From Acanthaster planci (Eukaryota > Echinodermata > Asteroidea > Valvatida > Acanthasteridae), in NCBI RefSeq assembly GCF_001949145.1, contig NW_019091404.1:469047-529046 (forward strand): a stretch of DNA of 60,000 bases, in the 5' to 3' direction. Shown piece by piece: positions 12,301 through 27,500 of the stretch (positions within the stretch are counted from its first letter, which is position 1; every line of letters starts with the position of its first letter). The notes beneath the pieces were generated by a model. The model was not told where the DNA came from. It saw only the letters and a program-made list of their open reading frames with translations, and made no database searches. Made by a program: the position numbers and the translations under genes.

Positions 12301-15243
12301 GGGTACGATGGCGTTGTGTGGACTTGCACATGTCCACACAAGGTTTCCCCTTCTCTGGAAAAGAGGTTTAGAGGCATTTTGGGGTAGGGGTCATCGTGAT
12401 AAAAGGAAGAGGAATAGTCAAGGAAGCCCTGTAAAAAAAAACCAGCTGAATATCTTGTTCCTAATTCAAAAAAATTAGCATTTTCACCCAGTTTTCTTAA
12501 CTGCACGAAAATAAAGGAATGTCCATAGTAGGTATGTAACGTTAACATGTGTTGTGGTTTAGCGTGTGCTTTCCGATGTTGTTCTTGGAAAACGTAAAAT
12601 AGCAGTCGGTGGTTAAATAGAAGGTATATTTGGAAAAATTGTACAATTGAAAGAAACAAATTGTACAAGTATAGGAAACAAATTTTACAAGTAAAAGAAA
12701 AAAGCAAGATGAGTATCAATGTTATACTTTATGTGTATATGTGTACAATCACAATTGTTTTATAGGAGTTCATCGTATACGATACACTATGGCATTTCGG
12801 TCCATAACGCGTTTCTGAATTTGAAAGGCCCATTCTGGTACAGAAACAACTAACGATCTTGTGGGATTTTTCTCATTTCCTCATTCCGTTACTGGCAAAA
12901 TGCAACGATGATCCATCACAAGCACAAGAAGAAAAGAACAGAGAAACTCCAGTTCTTAAATGATGTGTCGTGGCTCACCGTTTTTATCCTGTCATGTATA
13001 TCGCGCGCGGGCGCATTTGTGAGTGCATGCTACGCGGTCTCTTAGGTGAAAGCGAAGAAATGCAATCATTACAATTTTGCCTTTGTGCAGCCTTTCACAC
13101 ACATTTTATGCACTATTGCTCAGTGTCACTTTTTCTTCAGGTTGTTGCCACTTAAAGTTAACAAAGTTGAGATCTAGAGTCCTTACATTCTTTTGTCCTA
13201 TCGACGATATCCAAGGACGTAAAGTTAGTACCTCACGGGATACACATACCAGGCACGTATAAACTCAGGCAGTCCTGGACAAAATTGTTGGGACACGTGT
13301 CAATAGCCATACCCTTTGTAGGTCCCCCACTGCCCTGGTCAGTGTTGTTATCTGGAGCTGAACATTGAGAGGGGGCCAAGGGGTGGGGGCCCAACGAGAT
13401 ATGGCCAGGATAGATACTCAAGAGGAGGCAGGGTCGGGTAAAACTGAACACACGCTTCGCCTACCTTAGGAGTGTTCTTACGAACCTGAAAATGTGTTAT
13501 AAACATTGCCAATAACGCAATAATAAAATTTGGAGCATTCTGGTGATCCTATTATTGTAGTGCTTTCAGGCTTTCAGTTTTTTCCGACATTGGCATGTTG
13601 TTCTTCGTGGCTGCGTCCTCTTAAAGTTTTTTGAATTTCAGGTTATTTGGGCCCATGACACAAAGTAGTTTTTTTGAACAGCCGGTATAAGAAGAAACGG
13701 GGGGAGGTACACGGCCTTGACAGTGCTTCCAGGGGAGTTGTACAAAGACTCCCTCGATATTAAAGACTGACTGCGTTATTTAGCAGCTGATTCCTCTCTG
13801 AAGGTCATCACAAGGCATCATTCGCTACAGCACGTTTTTCTTGCATTATGGTTGTGGAAAGTACAACTTTCATCGAAGGAACCCTATCGCAACTATTACT
13901 TGAAATCACTCGCGTTAGATATAGACATTGCTCTTCAGCAGTCACAAAACGAGTGTTTGTGCACATTGTCAATCTCCTCAGACTAAGTAAAGCCGTTGTC
14001 ATGTCACGTGATCCAACTCTCCGTGGATATTCCCTTCAACTCGCGGGAACTGTCCTTTGTTTCAAAACGTTCCCATCCATTGTGAAAAAAGCTATTTCAG
14101 CGATGTTAAGTGTCTGTTAACTACACAATAGCATATCAAGAGTCAGAGGAACACGTACATTTGTCAATCTGGAGGACATGGGTGAAGCTTAAGAGAATAA
14201 ATATAATTACTGGGCCCTGTGGATATTGTTAGTCGACAACTTTTAAAAATAAGGTGCAGCACAGTAGACCGATCCAGCAAGCCATGCCAAACTATATCTC
14301 TCAGCTCAGCCGTGCGCATCATACGCGCTTGCACGTATGTTGGACTTTTGTACACGAGCGTAGGACATAAACCACGGCTGTGATCGGTCGATGCCTGATG
14401 GACTGGTCCATTCACATTTCAAAACATTCTCATTCATGGTAATTGTGCTATGTTATTACTTATAGTGTTTGGCTTATTGTTAAAGCATATATGTTCTTTG
14501 GTACATTTTGAAGCGTGTGATTTTTTGAGTAATAATTTTGACATTTCTTTGCTCTGTTTAACCTAAACTAGTTACTGCAAATCTTCTTTGATGTGTTGAT
14601 TATAATTATGAAAATAAGGGAAAAATCTTACCCTATCTTTCTTTTTGTATAAAAAAATTGAGCCACCGAAAAGTATAGTGTTCGTTATTCATGATCACTT
14701 CTTTGCATGTAAGCAAAAACTAGACTTTAAGACAATGTACCTTTCTGTACACTCAAGTGAGTTCACTGACTGATTTTCAGTGAATGACGAAAATTGATTT
14801 TCAACACTTCACCCTTCACAGAAGGACGATAGAATGCTACAAATTTAAAATTATGGTGTACCTTATTAAAAATGAAATATGTCGGTGGCGGCTTGTTGAA
14901 ATCGAAGTGGTATCGTTTGGGAAATTTTTGTGATACAGGCGTGGAAACAACTAAGAGTACCTGTACCGACGACCCCCAGGGACAAAACGTATACGCCTTA
15001 TAATTAGGCCCCCAACATGTGACAAAAATTAAAATTAGACTAACGTACTCCAGCGTATGTATAATTTCTGCTCTGTATGTCCTTGTTAAAAGGTCGTCGC
15101 TAGCCATGCAAATTTCTCCAAGATCTTTCTATTGAAAACTTCCTGGTTTCAAATTAAACCCAAGTAATGTTAAAAATCCTTTTTATGTCAATAAAAAATG
15201 GGTCATGTAAAAAATGTATGGCTAACCACCTCGTGTGTTTACA
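9394..15243. other. Intergenic region upstream of copy B
   Basis: About 5.8 kb with no gene I can support. Open frames here are short, have no recognisable domain, and show no linked splice structure. Two weak inverted motifs were seen (GTGCCA...CTGGCAAAGG near 10649 against CCTTTTTGCCTGGCAC near 10748), perhaps remnants of an element. Promoter elements of copy B may lie here but cannot be pointed to. Confidence 0.5.
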
Positions 15244-15435
15244 AACAGTATTCAAAAAAAGCCTCGGAGAGCCTTTAGTAATGCGTTAAATGTATTATTA
15301 TTATTCAAACACAATCCACGTGTAGACCGGCAAGGATTCGAACCCGGATCGCAGAAGAAAGAAGCACTATAGTATATGCCAACCTGACTCCCCAAGTCAG
15401 GTAGGCTTAGTGTCTGAAATGTTTCACAATCCATA
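15244..15435 (-). repeat. tRNA-like SINE fragment, minus strand
   Basis: Read on the minus strand, GGGTTCGAATCC (15345 down to 15334) is a perfect B-box, preceded by a weak A-box-like TTGGCATATACTATAG near 15382-15367. The segment ends near an ATT microsatellite at 15292-15306, as SINE tails often do. A true tRNA gene is unlikely because the arms do not pair. Boundaries are approximate. Confidence 0.4.
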
Positions 15436-15596
15436 ATTTCTTATTAACGTATATAAAAAAATTAAACTCCTTCATTTGTATTTATTTATGTCATTATAAA
15501 GAGTGACTGGCCATCCTTTAGAAATGAGGCTAGGCAAATGTTTCCATCTCTAACTTCAACGGCTAGGGTTCATTTTCACTCTGTCGTTCATTAAAG

Positions 15597-18500
15597 ATGG
15601 ATGGGGTCACACAGGATAGCCGAACAGATCCTGACGCCCAGCTGGTTGTGGGGGTTGGTGTGACTTCCAAGACGCTCTGCAAGATCCTTTTTACAGGTAT
15701 ATTGGCAACAGCAACCGTCGCTCTGACAGTCACTACCGGTGAGTCGTCGTAATAATGCTAGCTTGCAAACCGCGACACATCGAGCTTACGAACCATTTCT
15801 ACCATTTGTCCATTTGTCTGTTAGAGAGACAATACATGCTACCCCATCGAGCTTAATTGAGGTGTCTTGCCACATCTGTAAAGGCCCTTTATTGATTGCA
15901 ACACCTTTATAAGCTGCGTTGTAATCGAGTACTTTTCCGAGTACCGTGTATTGCCGAGTACCGGTATATGCTTAGATCGCAGAGACTGGTTCAAGTCTGA
16001 GTACTTTGCCAACCAAGTACAAGTACTACAGGTCTCTGAGTACAACTACTTTTTACTTTCGAGTCCTAGTACTTGTATTGCCGTATAACAAATGAAAGTC
16101 CAAGTACATTATGTTTGAAGTTGGGGATTGTGGGTTATTTAAAACGATCAACACTGTGGATTGCCTTTGCAAGCATTTAAAAAAAATTGAAAGTATTTTT
16201 GTTTTCATCTGCAATATCTCTAGCTATCCTAAAGAGATTCTACACAGCTGACAGCCAACATGATGTTAAAGTCACTTAATAAATAATCCACATTGTAGAG
16301 TGCTTTCTAAGTGCCAAACGTTCGTGTATTTAGGGCCTTTGGATTCTCCCAATTAAAAAAAAACATGAAGTCACGACCAGTGAGTCGTTTACTAATAACA
16401 AACTTAGCCCGTTCTAAACCTTATCTAGAATTCCATCTTTGGAGATTCTTTATGAATATTTGTCCATTTGTCTGTTAGAGGGACAATACATTCTACCCCA
16501 AGGGGGTTAAATTGAGGTGTCTCGCCGCATTGAAGAACCTCAGATAATTTCAATACCACATGAAGCCCCCGTCAAAGACGAACCTGCGTTTGGAAATGGC
16601 TGAATCATAGTCTTTAGGGATCATCACAGAACTTTATCCACCTGACTTTGGTCATTGTTTTTCCGACACACCGAACTTTGTTAACATTCTATAATATTCG
16701 GACGCGTTTTTCATTTTCCACGGACCGCTGATGTCTGAAGTTTGTTTGGTACTAAGTGTTTTTCTGCTGGCTCTATTTTTACAGTTGTGTTCGTCGTGCA
16801 GAGGAACGACATCGCAAACGAATTGAATGAGTTGAAAGACACTCCAATTTGCATCACAAAGCAGTGCTATGAATCCGGTATACAGACATAATTTAAATTG
16901 CATTAGAAAATTAGCCTATGAGGACACTGTAGTGTAAGTTATTGGCCAATACTGTAATATTTTTGCTTCACAGTTTTCAGTGCTTTCTAATGCATTGTTA
17001 TTTTATCCCAGTTTTGATTTGTTTTGATTTGATCAAGTTTTGATTTGTTGATGTCTTCTCGATTTTCCTATTGACTTCCTCCTTGCTGTGATGTTTTTAA
17101 AACCATTGGCTCTGAGTAGTTTCAGTTTTAGATCTATAAAGAAGCCCTTGGACATTAACTCGGCGTAGAAGTGTTGGACGTTGGAAGGCATCCATTAAAT
17201 AAAAACCAAATTACCACAAAACACCTCCCCCTCCAAAAAAAAAAAAAACACCCCAACAACCCCTTCCCACAAAGCTACGGAGCCAGATACATGTATTATT
17301 CCAAGGGGTCAACGTTCAGTTTCATGACAGGTATAAAATAAGTTAAAACTTATGTACGTTTTTGGTAGAAATTTACAGCAAACCTTTTAACACACATTCT
17401 GTACCATGTTGGCTTGAAGTCATGCATTTTAGCCTACTTGGCGTGCTTCTCTAGTGGGACTCAAAATTTTCGTTTCAATGCAGTACTCAATTTTCTCTTC
17501 ATCTGTTCAGCTTACGTTTACTTGAGCAGTATGGATCAGAGCATCAATCCCTGTGACAATTTTTTCGAATACGCTTGCGGCGGCTGGACCGAGCGCTACT
17601 CAGTTCCAGAAGACCGAATCGGTTTCTCAGTCATCCATCTAGTCAACGACGATCTCGTGGGCAAGCTGAAAGGTAATCCTAATAATAGGAGGCCTAGTGG
17701 AAAAGCTCTCCAAGGGGACAGCGTACTCGATCCCGCTTCATCCTCCTCCTTACGATGTATATTAAGTGTTTGCTTTGACAACTTCGTCGCAATTGTAACA
17801 GTCATTGTAGGCAGGCGCAATCTTTGCCACTATCAAGTTCTGTTTTCACTTTTGACACTATTTTCATCGTTGATACTGTCATCTCCGCTCCCGCTGTCAT
17901 TAATATCCACACAGCAGGTGTCATAATCAGCCATAATCAATCGGGCATTGCCATCAACGTTTAAGCCAGATTGCTGTCGTAGCAATTACCATGGAGATAT
18001 TATATTGTCACTGCCACTCTACCTAAACGCTGATGAATGTAGTTTTGGGGGTTGGAACTCATTCGTATAACCTTCCATCAGTGATGAAGTCGAGAACACT
18101 TAAGACCTTCACAAACATTTAAGACCTGCACAAGACCAGCACAAGACAACAACAAGTTTAGATTTGTGTCTAGTCTTATGCTTGGTCTTGTGACTGTGGT
18201 GGTCTTGTGTTTGGTCTTGTGTCTGGTCTTGTGATGGTGTTGTGGTGGTCTTGTGTCTGGTCTTGTGATGCTCTTGTGTCTGGTCTTGTGTCTGGTCTTG
18301 TGACTGGTAATATGATGATCTTGTGTCTGGTCTTGTGATGGTCTTGTGTCTGGTCTTGTGATGGTCTTGTGCTTGACCTTGTGTCTGGCCTTGTGTCTGG
18401 TTTTGTGTCTGGTCTTGTCAGTATATTGAGTTGAAATTGTTTGTATTAATCGGTGTATTACATGTATTATAATTTTGTATTTAACTATTTTTAAAAAATT

Positions 18501-21500
18501 GTAATGCGCTTGTGAACATATTTTATGGAATTAGCGCAATATAAGTCAATAAATTATTATTACTGTTATGGTCTTGTGATGGTCTCGACTATATACAACA
18601 CCGTTTTTCACGTTTTTACTTTTTATTCATACAAGATCTGTTTGAAAAAAACCCGAGTGCTGGCGAGCCTAAGTCGTATCACATTGTGAGGAATGTGTAC
18701 AAGTCGTGTAAAGACATGGGTAAGTCCCTCCAATCATCGGCAAATGGGTTTACGGCTACGACAGAAGCTGTGCCTGAATCAAGAACTATGATATTTATCA
18801 TTGTACTCAAATCCTAAAGTCATTACTGATAACCCACTGAGGGTTGAACTTAAGATTAGATCCCCTCAGGTATCCCAGTAGTTTGTTTGACAAACCGATT
18901 TTTATCTTACTGTGGACCTGCCTCTTCCCACCGACAGACACCATCAACAAGCTTGGGGCCAAACCTCTGACTGACCTACTTACGTCGCTCGGCGGTTGGC
19001 CTGTCCTCGGAGACAACCCAGTGGGCGGGAACTGGAACCAGTCCGCATTCGACTTTGAGAAGCTGTGGGCCGACATCAGGGGCAAATACGACGTAGAAAT
19101 GATCGTTGCCACAGGCACTTGGCCTGATCCCAGCAATAAAGACAAGTATAAACTGCGTGTGAGTTGCATATGCGTTTTGCTAGTGAAATTTAAATCCTTG
19201 GCAGCCTGAACATATGGTATCATTGGATAACGTACGGAATTACAGGATCAGAAATTAGGACTTCATGTGCATCTTTATCCACTTTAAAAACGTGCCTTAA
19301 TACGTAAGCTTGAATAGCGAGAAAAAGATATGTTTATAAGATGTTGATAAAATCCTTCGATTATAATCAATGAAAACTAAACCATCTACCATAAAAGTGA
19401 ATTTTTCTCACTATTGTAGCAATTTTCCGTTGTCTTTAGGCGTACACACCACGCTTCGAGGTTCCGAGGACCGAACTCGAAAACACAGATTTGCAAGAAG
19501 GCAAGAGTTTGGTAAGGAGACCTTACGGTAGATTTGTCTATTCTTTTAGAGTTCTCATACCATTTGTTTCATTGGTAGGCAAATGTTTTAATCATGTTAA
19601 TAGCAATGTATTTATTGCTCTCTTTTTCAATTTGCAAATTGAAATCTTTCAAGTTGACTGTTCTAAACGCATGCACCACCAAGGAGATGTAAGTTGCTTA
19701 GTTACCTGTTTGAGGAAGATTTTTATCAAATAGTCTTGAAATGTGCCGATTCAAGACGCATACACGGTTTCACACATTGCCATTAGTACAGCTACATGAG
19801 GCCCCTTTATAAACTGTGGTGGCCCCTTGTTTACATCCAAGCCCACCGTAACATAGAGGCCCGGCGGGTCAACGCAACATTCGCCATTGGGTGCATTTGA
19901 TCAGCTCAGTGAGCTGGATTAGTGGGAGCAATATTCAACCCAAGTCAAGTTGTGGAAGAAAGTCCAACACATTCATTACTTGTATGTCAGTAAACCTCGT
20001 GCTTACTTCACGCCAGACACGTGCGGACAAGTTTGCGAGCCTGAAGAGCAATAACTCCCTCTCTCCAATGTTACAAGACACTTTCTCCCCCACAGATTTA
20101 CGAAGGCGGCGAGCCTGATGATGACGGGGTAAAGATACTGTTGGAGGAGAGATATTCCGAAGTAAGTCTACTAAGAATAGGCTTGCGGTGTTTGCGAAAG
20201 CCGAGGCTTGAGGTGCATAGATTTTTGAAGAGGTGTGGTTCCAATAAGAACCAATGAGTGTGTTCTCCGGGTTTCGACCAGTGTGCTATGGATGTCCTCC
20301 TAAGAGGTCTATCCTCATGGTGTCGGCGTAAGCCCTCTCCTATGTCAATTGTCTACCATGCAAAGCTTCACTTTTTACCAGAGTATGTCAAGTTTTTTCT
20401 CCAAACCAGTTAAACAATATTTGTACCAGTTATAAGGGAACTATTCGTCAATTAAATTTCTGTTGGAGACGAGAGGCCGTGGATAATAACTCGTTAGCTC
20501 TTTCTAGGGTTAGCTTGAGACAAACCTTGAGATACAAGAGAGGCTGGATTTTTAGAAAAGATTTTGAAAGTGCCTTGAATTTTTAAGGAACACTGGATGC
20601 AGCTTCGGTTTCTGTTTGTACGGAATACGGGTGTATGGTACGCAGTGACGTAGGGCACGGTCGTAGCTGTTGAAAAGTGTTTTCAACACAATCTTTATTC
20701 GGCAGCACCTTAAACTCAGCGGCTACTTTAAATCGACTTATGTCTTACCATTATTCATCTTATCACGTTTTCAGAAGAGGCAAGCATACTTTCAGTACCT
20801 GATCGACATTGCTGTGGCACTTGGAGCAAACGACACAGTTGCAATGCACGACATGAAGGACCTCATCGAGTTTGAAACAACTATGGCAAATGTATTTATT
20901 GTTCCTCGATAGAGTACAAGACAGAACCTTTACAAAAATATAGTTATATAAGCTTGGCCTTGTATCTTACAAGCTGCAACATTGGGGCCGAAAAGGAAAA
21001 AACACGATCTATTGTGTTACAGTACTTAAAATCCTTGTGCGTGAAGATGATGAGCTCAAAATTATATAGAATGTTTTGAAGTTACTTTTTTGGTACTTGG
21101 AACGATAGGCATTGTATGTGGTCACTTTCATCACAGTAACATTGCAACATTGGGGCTTAACAATGCTTTGCAGTACGTAAAGGCTTTGTGCTCAGAGATG
21201 CCTGAGGTTTGCAGTCATTTTTTTAACGAAGAGAAAGTACTTTGCGCGGTTTGCAGTTTATGAAGTCACTTCCATTACTTTATGAACATCAGCACCAAAT
21301 ATGGAATCCATTCTGTTTTACTGGTGCCACAGATGACCGTTCTACATCCAGACGAGGGCTGGGTCGAAACCACTCTTGAGGAAATTGGAATGGATGAGGT
21401 ATAGCTACCCACCAAACCTTTGAATCTGTTGCCAAGTTGGCCTTTCTTGAACAATCAGTGGATACATCGGCTAAGCCATACCGGAATGCCTAAAGTAATA

Positions 21501-24500
21501 TTTGGGTCAGGCTACTATGTCTTAATCGTAAAAATGTTTAGAAATGTGTTTCACTCTACGTAAGCTCGTCATACTTTAAATTCAACCCAGCTGAACCTTT
21601 TTAATTTCGTAAAAAATAATAATTTGCCTTGTAGATTGACTGGGTGCATTTTTACAATCGGATGCTACCAGCAAGCGTCGAACCAGGTGTTACTGAAGAC
21701 GAAGCCATCGTCAACTACAGGCCTAACTACATTTCCAACGTCACATTGTGGCTCAAAGATCAAGAAGAGAGGTTGGGGATAGACGGACTAACTGAATTCA
21801 CAATATGACAAAAACAGTGCACCCACTTTTTGTTGTGTTACCTCTTTACCAAACTGGTTTTATCAACGACAGCTAACTACTATTATAATTTTATTACGGA
21901 GTGATTCATATCAGATTTATAGTATGCATACTCTTGCCACTTAATTAAGCAATTAAGCATTGCAGGCACTTAACTGAACTTAACACTTTCAATGAAAATT
22001 ACTTTAAAACATCCACCCTTTCAGAGTCAAGGCCAACTACATGATATGGCGGCTTGTTAGCCGAATGGTGCCCTTCATGAACGAGACGTTCCTGGCCATC
22101 CGACAGAAATACCTCCACAGTGTGAAAAATACCACAACCACCACGGACCGCTGGAAGACTTGCGTCTCCACTGCTAACCACCAATACAGATTCATTAGTG
22201 GTAGGATGTACGTGGATGAACACTTCCCTGAAGACGCAAAGCAGAAGGTATGGAATACAACAACCTATACAGTGACCCCGAGCAGTTTTCACGTTTCAGA
22301 CATTGTTATTTGAAAAGCAGCAGATTTTTTTTTAAATGTATGTCATTGATAGGCCCCATAATATTGTAATTCGTTTTAATGGAGACGTTCAAGTTATCTT
22401 TAAAAAAGTGACCGTGGGTATACATAGAAAAATAAGTTTGAATGATGAGAAGATACACTTTGAATAATAACAAAAATAGAAAATAAGAGTTCGTGACTTT
22501 CCCAATGGGAATTCTCCTTCTAATTTCCCCCAGCTTTTGCAAATTTTTTACTCTTTAAGACTTTTTTAATTGAAAAACATAAACAAAACTCAGTGAAGGA
22601 TTTTAAACGAACCTCCACATATATCTAAGTGAAAAAGTCCACGCGCGCATGCACAAACGACATAGGTCATTGTCAGCTACGGAGAAATGTTCCGTTCCAC
22701 GAAGTGACCAATCTGTATAGGTCGCGGTTTGAACTCATAAAATAAGACAATAAAAATTTAACGAAGTGACGTATGGTTTAGGTGCAAGAAAGATTTTATC
22801 CCAACAAAATATCTCATATATTACTTTAACTATCTAACTGGATCAAAATACGAAATCTGTGTCAATGAAAGTTAGTATTATGAGGGAAATGGAAGATTCA
22901 AAACGTAGCCAACTTCAAACGCGTTTTTTTTTTCGAAATGTCAGACACTGAGATAGGTCAGATCGTGGTACGATCGACAAATGACGTGTAACTTGTGATC
23001 TGGAAAAGAAAACCATGTTTTCAGCTGTACATTGCATTTTCATGCATACGGATAGGGGAATTTTGAACGGGTTCGTCACAGAATTGTTTTTCTTGTTTGC
23101 TTGTAATTTTAAATTAAGATGTTTCTTATTTTAACATTATGTTTTGGAAGGCCTTGGAAATGATACGCAATCTGCAGGCGGCTTTCAAGTCCATGCTGGA
23201 AACGAATGACTGGCTCCAGGACGAAGATAAGCCCAAAGCTGCTGAAAAGGTTCGTGCAGATGTCATAAAGGTCAGGTCAGCGGTCAAAGTTAGGCAGGAC
23301 TAAAAATCGAACACCAATCTCAACTTGATTGCATTGCATCTAATGTATTCAATTTAAGTCTGTTGTTTCCAACACACGTGAACATAAATTGCCAAGGTAA
23401 GCCCTTTGTGAGACACAGAATGTATTGTTTAATAAAAAAAAAACCTTCATCCGTTCACTCGGTTAACAATGTTGGGAGTTCAATTTGATTTGATCTCAGA
23501 AAAATTATAAACTTTCATGTTGGTGCTGTGGACACTGGAATGTCATACGTCAGACTATTTGCTGTTCAAAAGACACCTTTAAAGGTATGACTACTTACCT
23601 TTCCACTGATTTGTGTGTGTGTCAGTTCGATGTATTAAACAGACCTATAGGATCTGCCAATTGTTAACCTTTCCTTTGACCTTCAGGCAGATGTGATGGC
23701 CTTTGAAATTGGCTACCCAGAGTGGATAAAGGACAACGCTAAACTTGACGAGGAATACGTTGGTGTATGTAGGACATAATCATGATATCTTGACATAACA
23801 TGTTAGGAGATCGTGCATCTCATGCAGTTTAGTGTCAGTCAAGAGGACATCCATATCGAATAACAGCATTGCAGTTTTCATAAGTTATTTGTCTTTACAT
23901 TACGTACGGCGATAGAATCCCTTGAAGTGTGGTAAAGGATATCAACGGTAATATCTATTTATGATTCGGCAAGAGTTCGGATACATATATCCCACGAAAA
24001 ATGCTTGTCTGAAACAGGGTTCTTCTATGCTCTTCTTTACTGCAACTTCTTGAGACAAATAATTACAATGCAGGGCGTGGTCATTATAGGTAATCTTATC
24101 GTTTTATGGACAATATCTTGATTTCGTAGCTAACTACCGAGGACGACGAGTATTTCCAGAACAACTTGAAGTACCTTGAGTGGGTTTCTCAGGCCGAGTT
24201 GGCACTCTTACGTGAGGATGTGGACACTGAAAACTCACTGTGAGTATGTGGTAACATTTTGTTCTGCAAGGAACAAGATTTGCCAGTGCTTCAAAAAGGA
24301 CAAGACCAAGAAGTCTAACAAAAAACACTTGAGACTATGTTGGGAGCATTTGGACTTGAATGCCACTTTAATAAGCCTTGGACAAGCCTGTTTGCGAAGG
24401 CTATATGCACTTTAAAATAGTGGAACGTTGTTTCGGTATTATCCATGCACTTAAATGATTTACGTGTACTTTGTCTTAAGATGGTCAACATATGGACCAG

Positions 24501-27500
24501 CTGTTGTCAATGCTTTCTACCATCGAGAAGGAAACGGAATGTGTAAGCTATGTTCTTTGAATCTCATCCATCCCTACCATCCACTCCACAAGCCTGGCTA
24601 TCATGGTGAAAAGCTATAATAGACTTTTATTGCATGCTTTATATATTGCAGAAACGTAGTTATCAACTTATGAACTGACTATATTCTTGGGTGCACCTTG
24701 CTTAATCTACAATCCTTCCAGCCATATCAATCGACAACTACACTTGCGAACAAGAAAATTAAATGCTACAATTGCATCAGGAAATACAACAATTCAACAC
24801 GAACGAGCTGTTTACTGGCCAATGCCTAAAACCTCCTAAATTTCAAACGATCTATGTAACCAGGCAAGTCACGTATCTAGCAGTTATTGTTACACCCACC
24901 AATTACCAACCGGTCATTTACTCTGCTGTCACCAACTGACCTGTCTGCCATAAATATAAATAATTCAAACAAGCACCAAATCTACCAGCCCGGAGTCATC
25001 CGACTTACAACGCTCATACCCACCAATTTCACGTTCTTGAACATCTGTTTTCTAGTATTTCCGGCAGGCATCCTCCAACCACCTTTCTACCATAAGGATC
25101 TTCCCTGGTGAGTATTACCATCTGGGCCTTTCAACATTATAAGTTCGTTTCTGATAGCTCTGTCTCAAGACTTTGCAATGAAGTGTGTAAAACAATAGAG
25201 AAACAGTCATAAAACCTACAATCAAAATTGCCACGCATTTCCTCGTTGGCGGAACATGCTGTATTGTTCCACAATGTTTACCCCATTAACCCTATAAAGA
25301 GCCAGGGTAAACTCCCCAAGAACTCCGCTGTACCATGCCTGATTTTTCTAATATGCATGTACAAGCAATCTCTATCATTACAAATGTTAAAATTTGCACT
25401 CAATCACACGTAAGGCTTTGTTGTTACAGTCATTTTAAAATCATGGCTAATTGAGTGCCAGATACTAGAACGCGTGCATTGAGCACCACAGTGGACAAAA
25501 TGGGCTGACCCAGCGGTGCGTGAGAATTGCTCGCTCGATTTTCACAAAAATGGTGTCAAAATGACCTCAAAGAGCTACCCTCGAAACTCTCGAAACAATG
25601 CACTGCACCGATATCGGAAAACAGCCGATGGGGGAAGGGGGGGGGCGGATTCCGCCCGGCTCTTTTAAGGGTACCAAATTTATTGGTTTGACTTATGTAA
25701 ATCTGTAAGCGTAATCACAGCTGTTGAGCAAAACAACTGTACAAAGTTCAGAAGCCAAGAACGTTACGCGAATACCAAAGAATGACGCCAGGAAGCCTAC
25801 CCCGTCAATTTATTCACTTAAGTTTGCATAGAGTGAACTAGGTAAAAATGAATATGAATACTTTTAACTATAAATTTAGATTCGAAAAATGTATAAATTG
25901 AACCCCAATTACATAAATTTCAAAACTGAAGAATATAAACCTGATAACGTAGGCCTATATATAATGCCAAAGGGAAGACTAAACGCCAGGAAGAGTCCAT
26001 AACACAACTGGCAAATTATAATACAAAATACAAGTGGATAGGTGGAAAAGCATCATGTGGAAATACACCAGTACGTGATAGAATAAAATAAGCAAATATT
26101 TCATGGAAGCACGCAGTAATATTGCAAATCCAACTTCTTATAACACTCAATTGTCTCTAAGCCGATAAAAGACTTTACACCACGGCGAAATAAGAGTGAA
26201 ACATGAAATCTTCACAGCTTTCGGTGGCATAACAAAGATCGTGAAGCGGTTGATGAAATTTCCTGGACTGGATATTCAGTATGCGCATGTGATAAAGACT
26301 TGCTGCGACACCGTGGGATTAAAAACTCCTTTTAACCTGGAATTCTATACGTAAATTGTGTAATGATTATTTTAAGAGAATAAAGAAAAATATGACCTAG
26401 CTTTATACTATGCAAATTAAACTGATGGGAAAGGCTCAAAGAAATTAATTTTTTTTGGCCACGATAACACAGCGTTTTCCAAATTTTCTGTTTAGGTATT
26501 CCAATTACGGCGGTATAGGTAGCGTCATTGGACACGAGATCACACATGGTTTTGATAACGATGGTGAGTTATCGCCATGCAAGGCGAAAGAAGATTATGG
26601 ATATCTGAATAAATCACGGGTAAAACGTCCGAATTCGAAGCATACGTGAGCTTTATGTTGCTTCTGGGAGTCATTTCCTTCTTCACTAATATACTAAAAG
26701 GGGAAAGAGATACTTGTTAAATTATGCTTATCTTATAAACCATTTTTAAATTTTAGTAATACATTGGCGTAATTACAACGCACTTTAGCAGGAACTGATT
26801 CTATATATGCACGATTAATTAACAGGAGAATGCTCCGGAGGACTCATTCAAAATTTCGGGTCTTTCTTGTTCTTGTTACAGGAAGAATGTTCGACAAAGA
26901 CGGCATCCTTAGGCAGTGGTGGACTCAGGAATCCATTGACAATTTCAAAGAGAAAGCCCAGTGCATTATCGATCAATACTCCGGCTTTGTTATGCCAGAA
27001 AATGGCAGACACGTAAGCTTTGCATTGTGGATTATCTTTCCCCTTTTTTTCCAATCGTATTCCATTTTGTGAAATTATGCCTGCAGCTGCAGACACTCTT
27101 TACGACGACAAAACAGCCTCCCCTCCCTTTGTTTGAATGATAGTGATGGTTTCTGCATCCAGGAGGAGAAAATTAAGTAAAAAGACTAAAAAATTAGTAA
27201 AAAGACGCAAATCTGCTACTTTTTACAGCTAAACGGAACAAAAACGCAAGGTGAAAACATCGCTGACGCCGGAGGACTCAGAGAGGCGTATAAGGTACCA
27301 CCACGAAGGCACACCACACATGTACATTAACATTACATGTATAAATTTAAATCCCCCACTTCAAACCTAAAATAATAATGCGAATATCACTTTTTAAAAA
27401 TATGGCCCATTTTAATATCTTTTCTTTTGGAAAGGCCTACATAGACAACATTCCTAAGCAGCCTCGACTTCCTGGTGTTGATTTCACCGAGGAGCAGATG

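Noticed and set aside
18167-18420. Possible CRISPR-like array
   Set aside because: Units are contiguous variants of one short motif without unique spacers, and the context is a eukaryotic intron.
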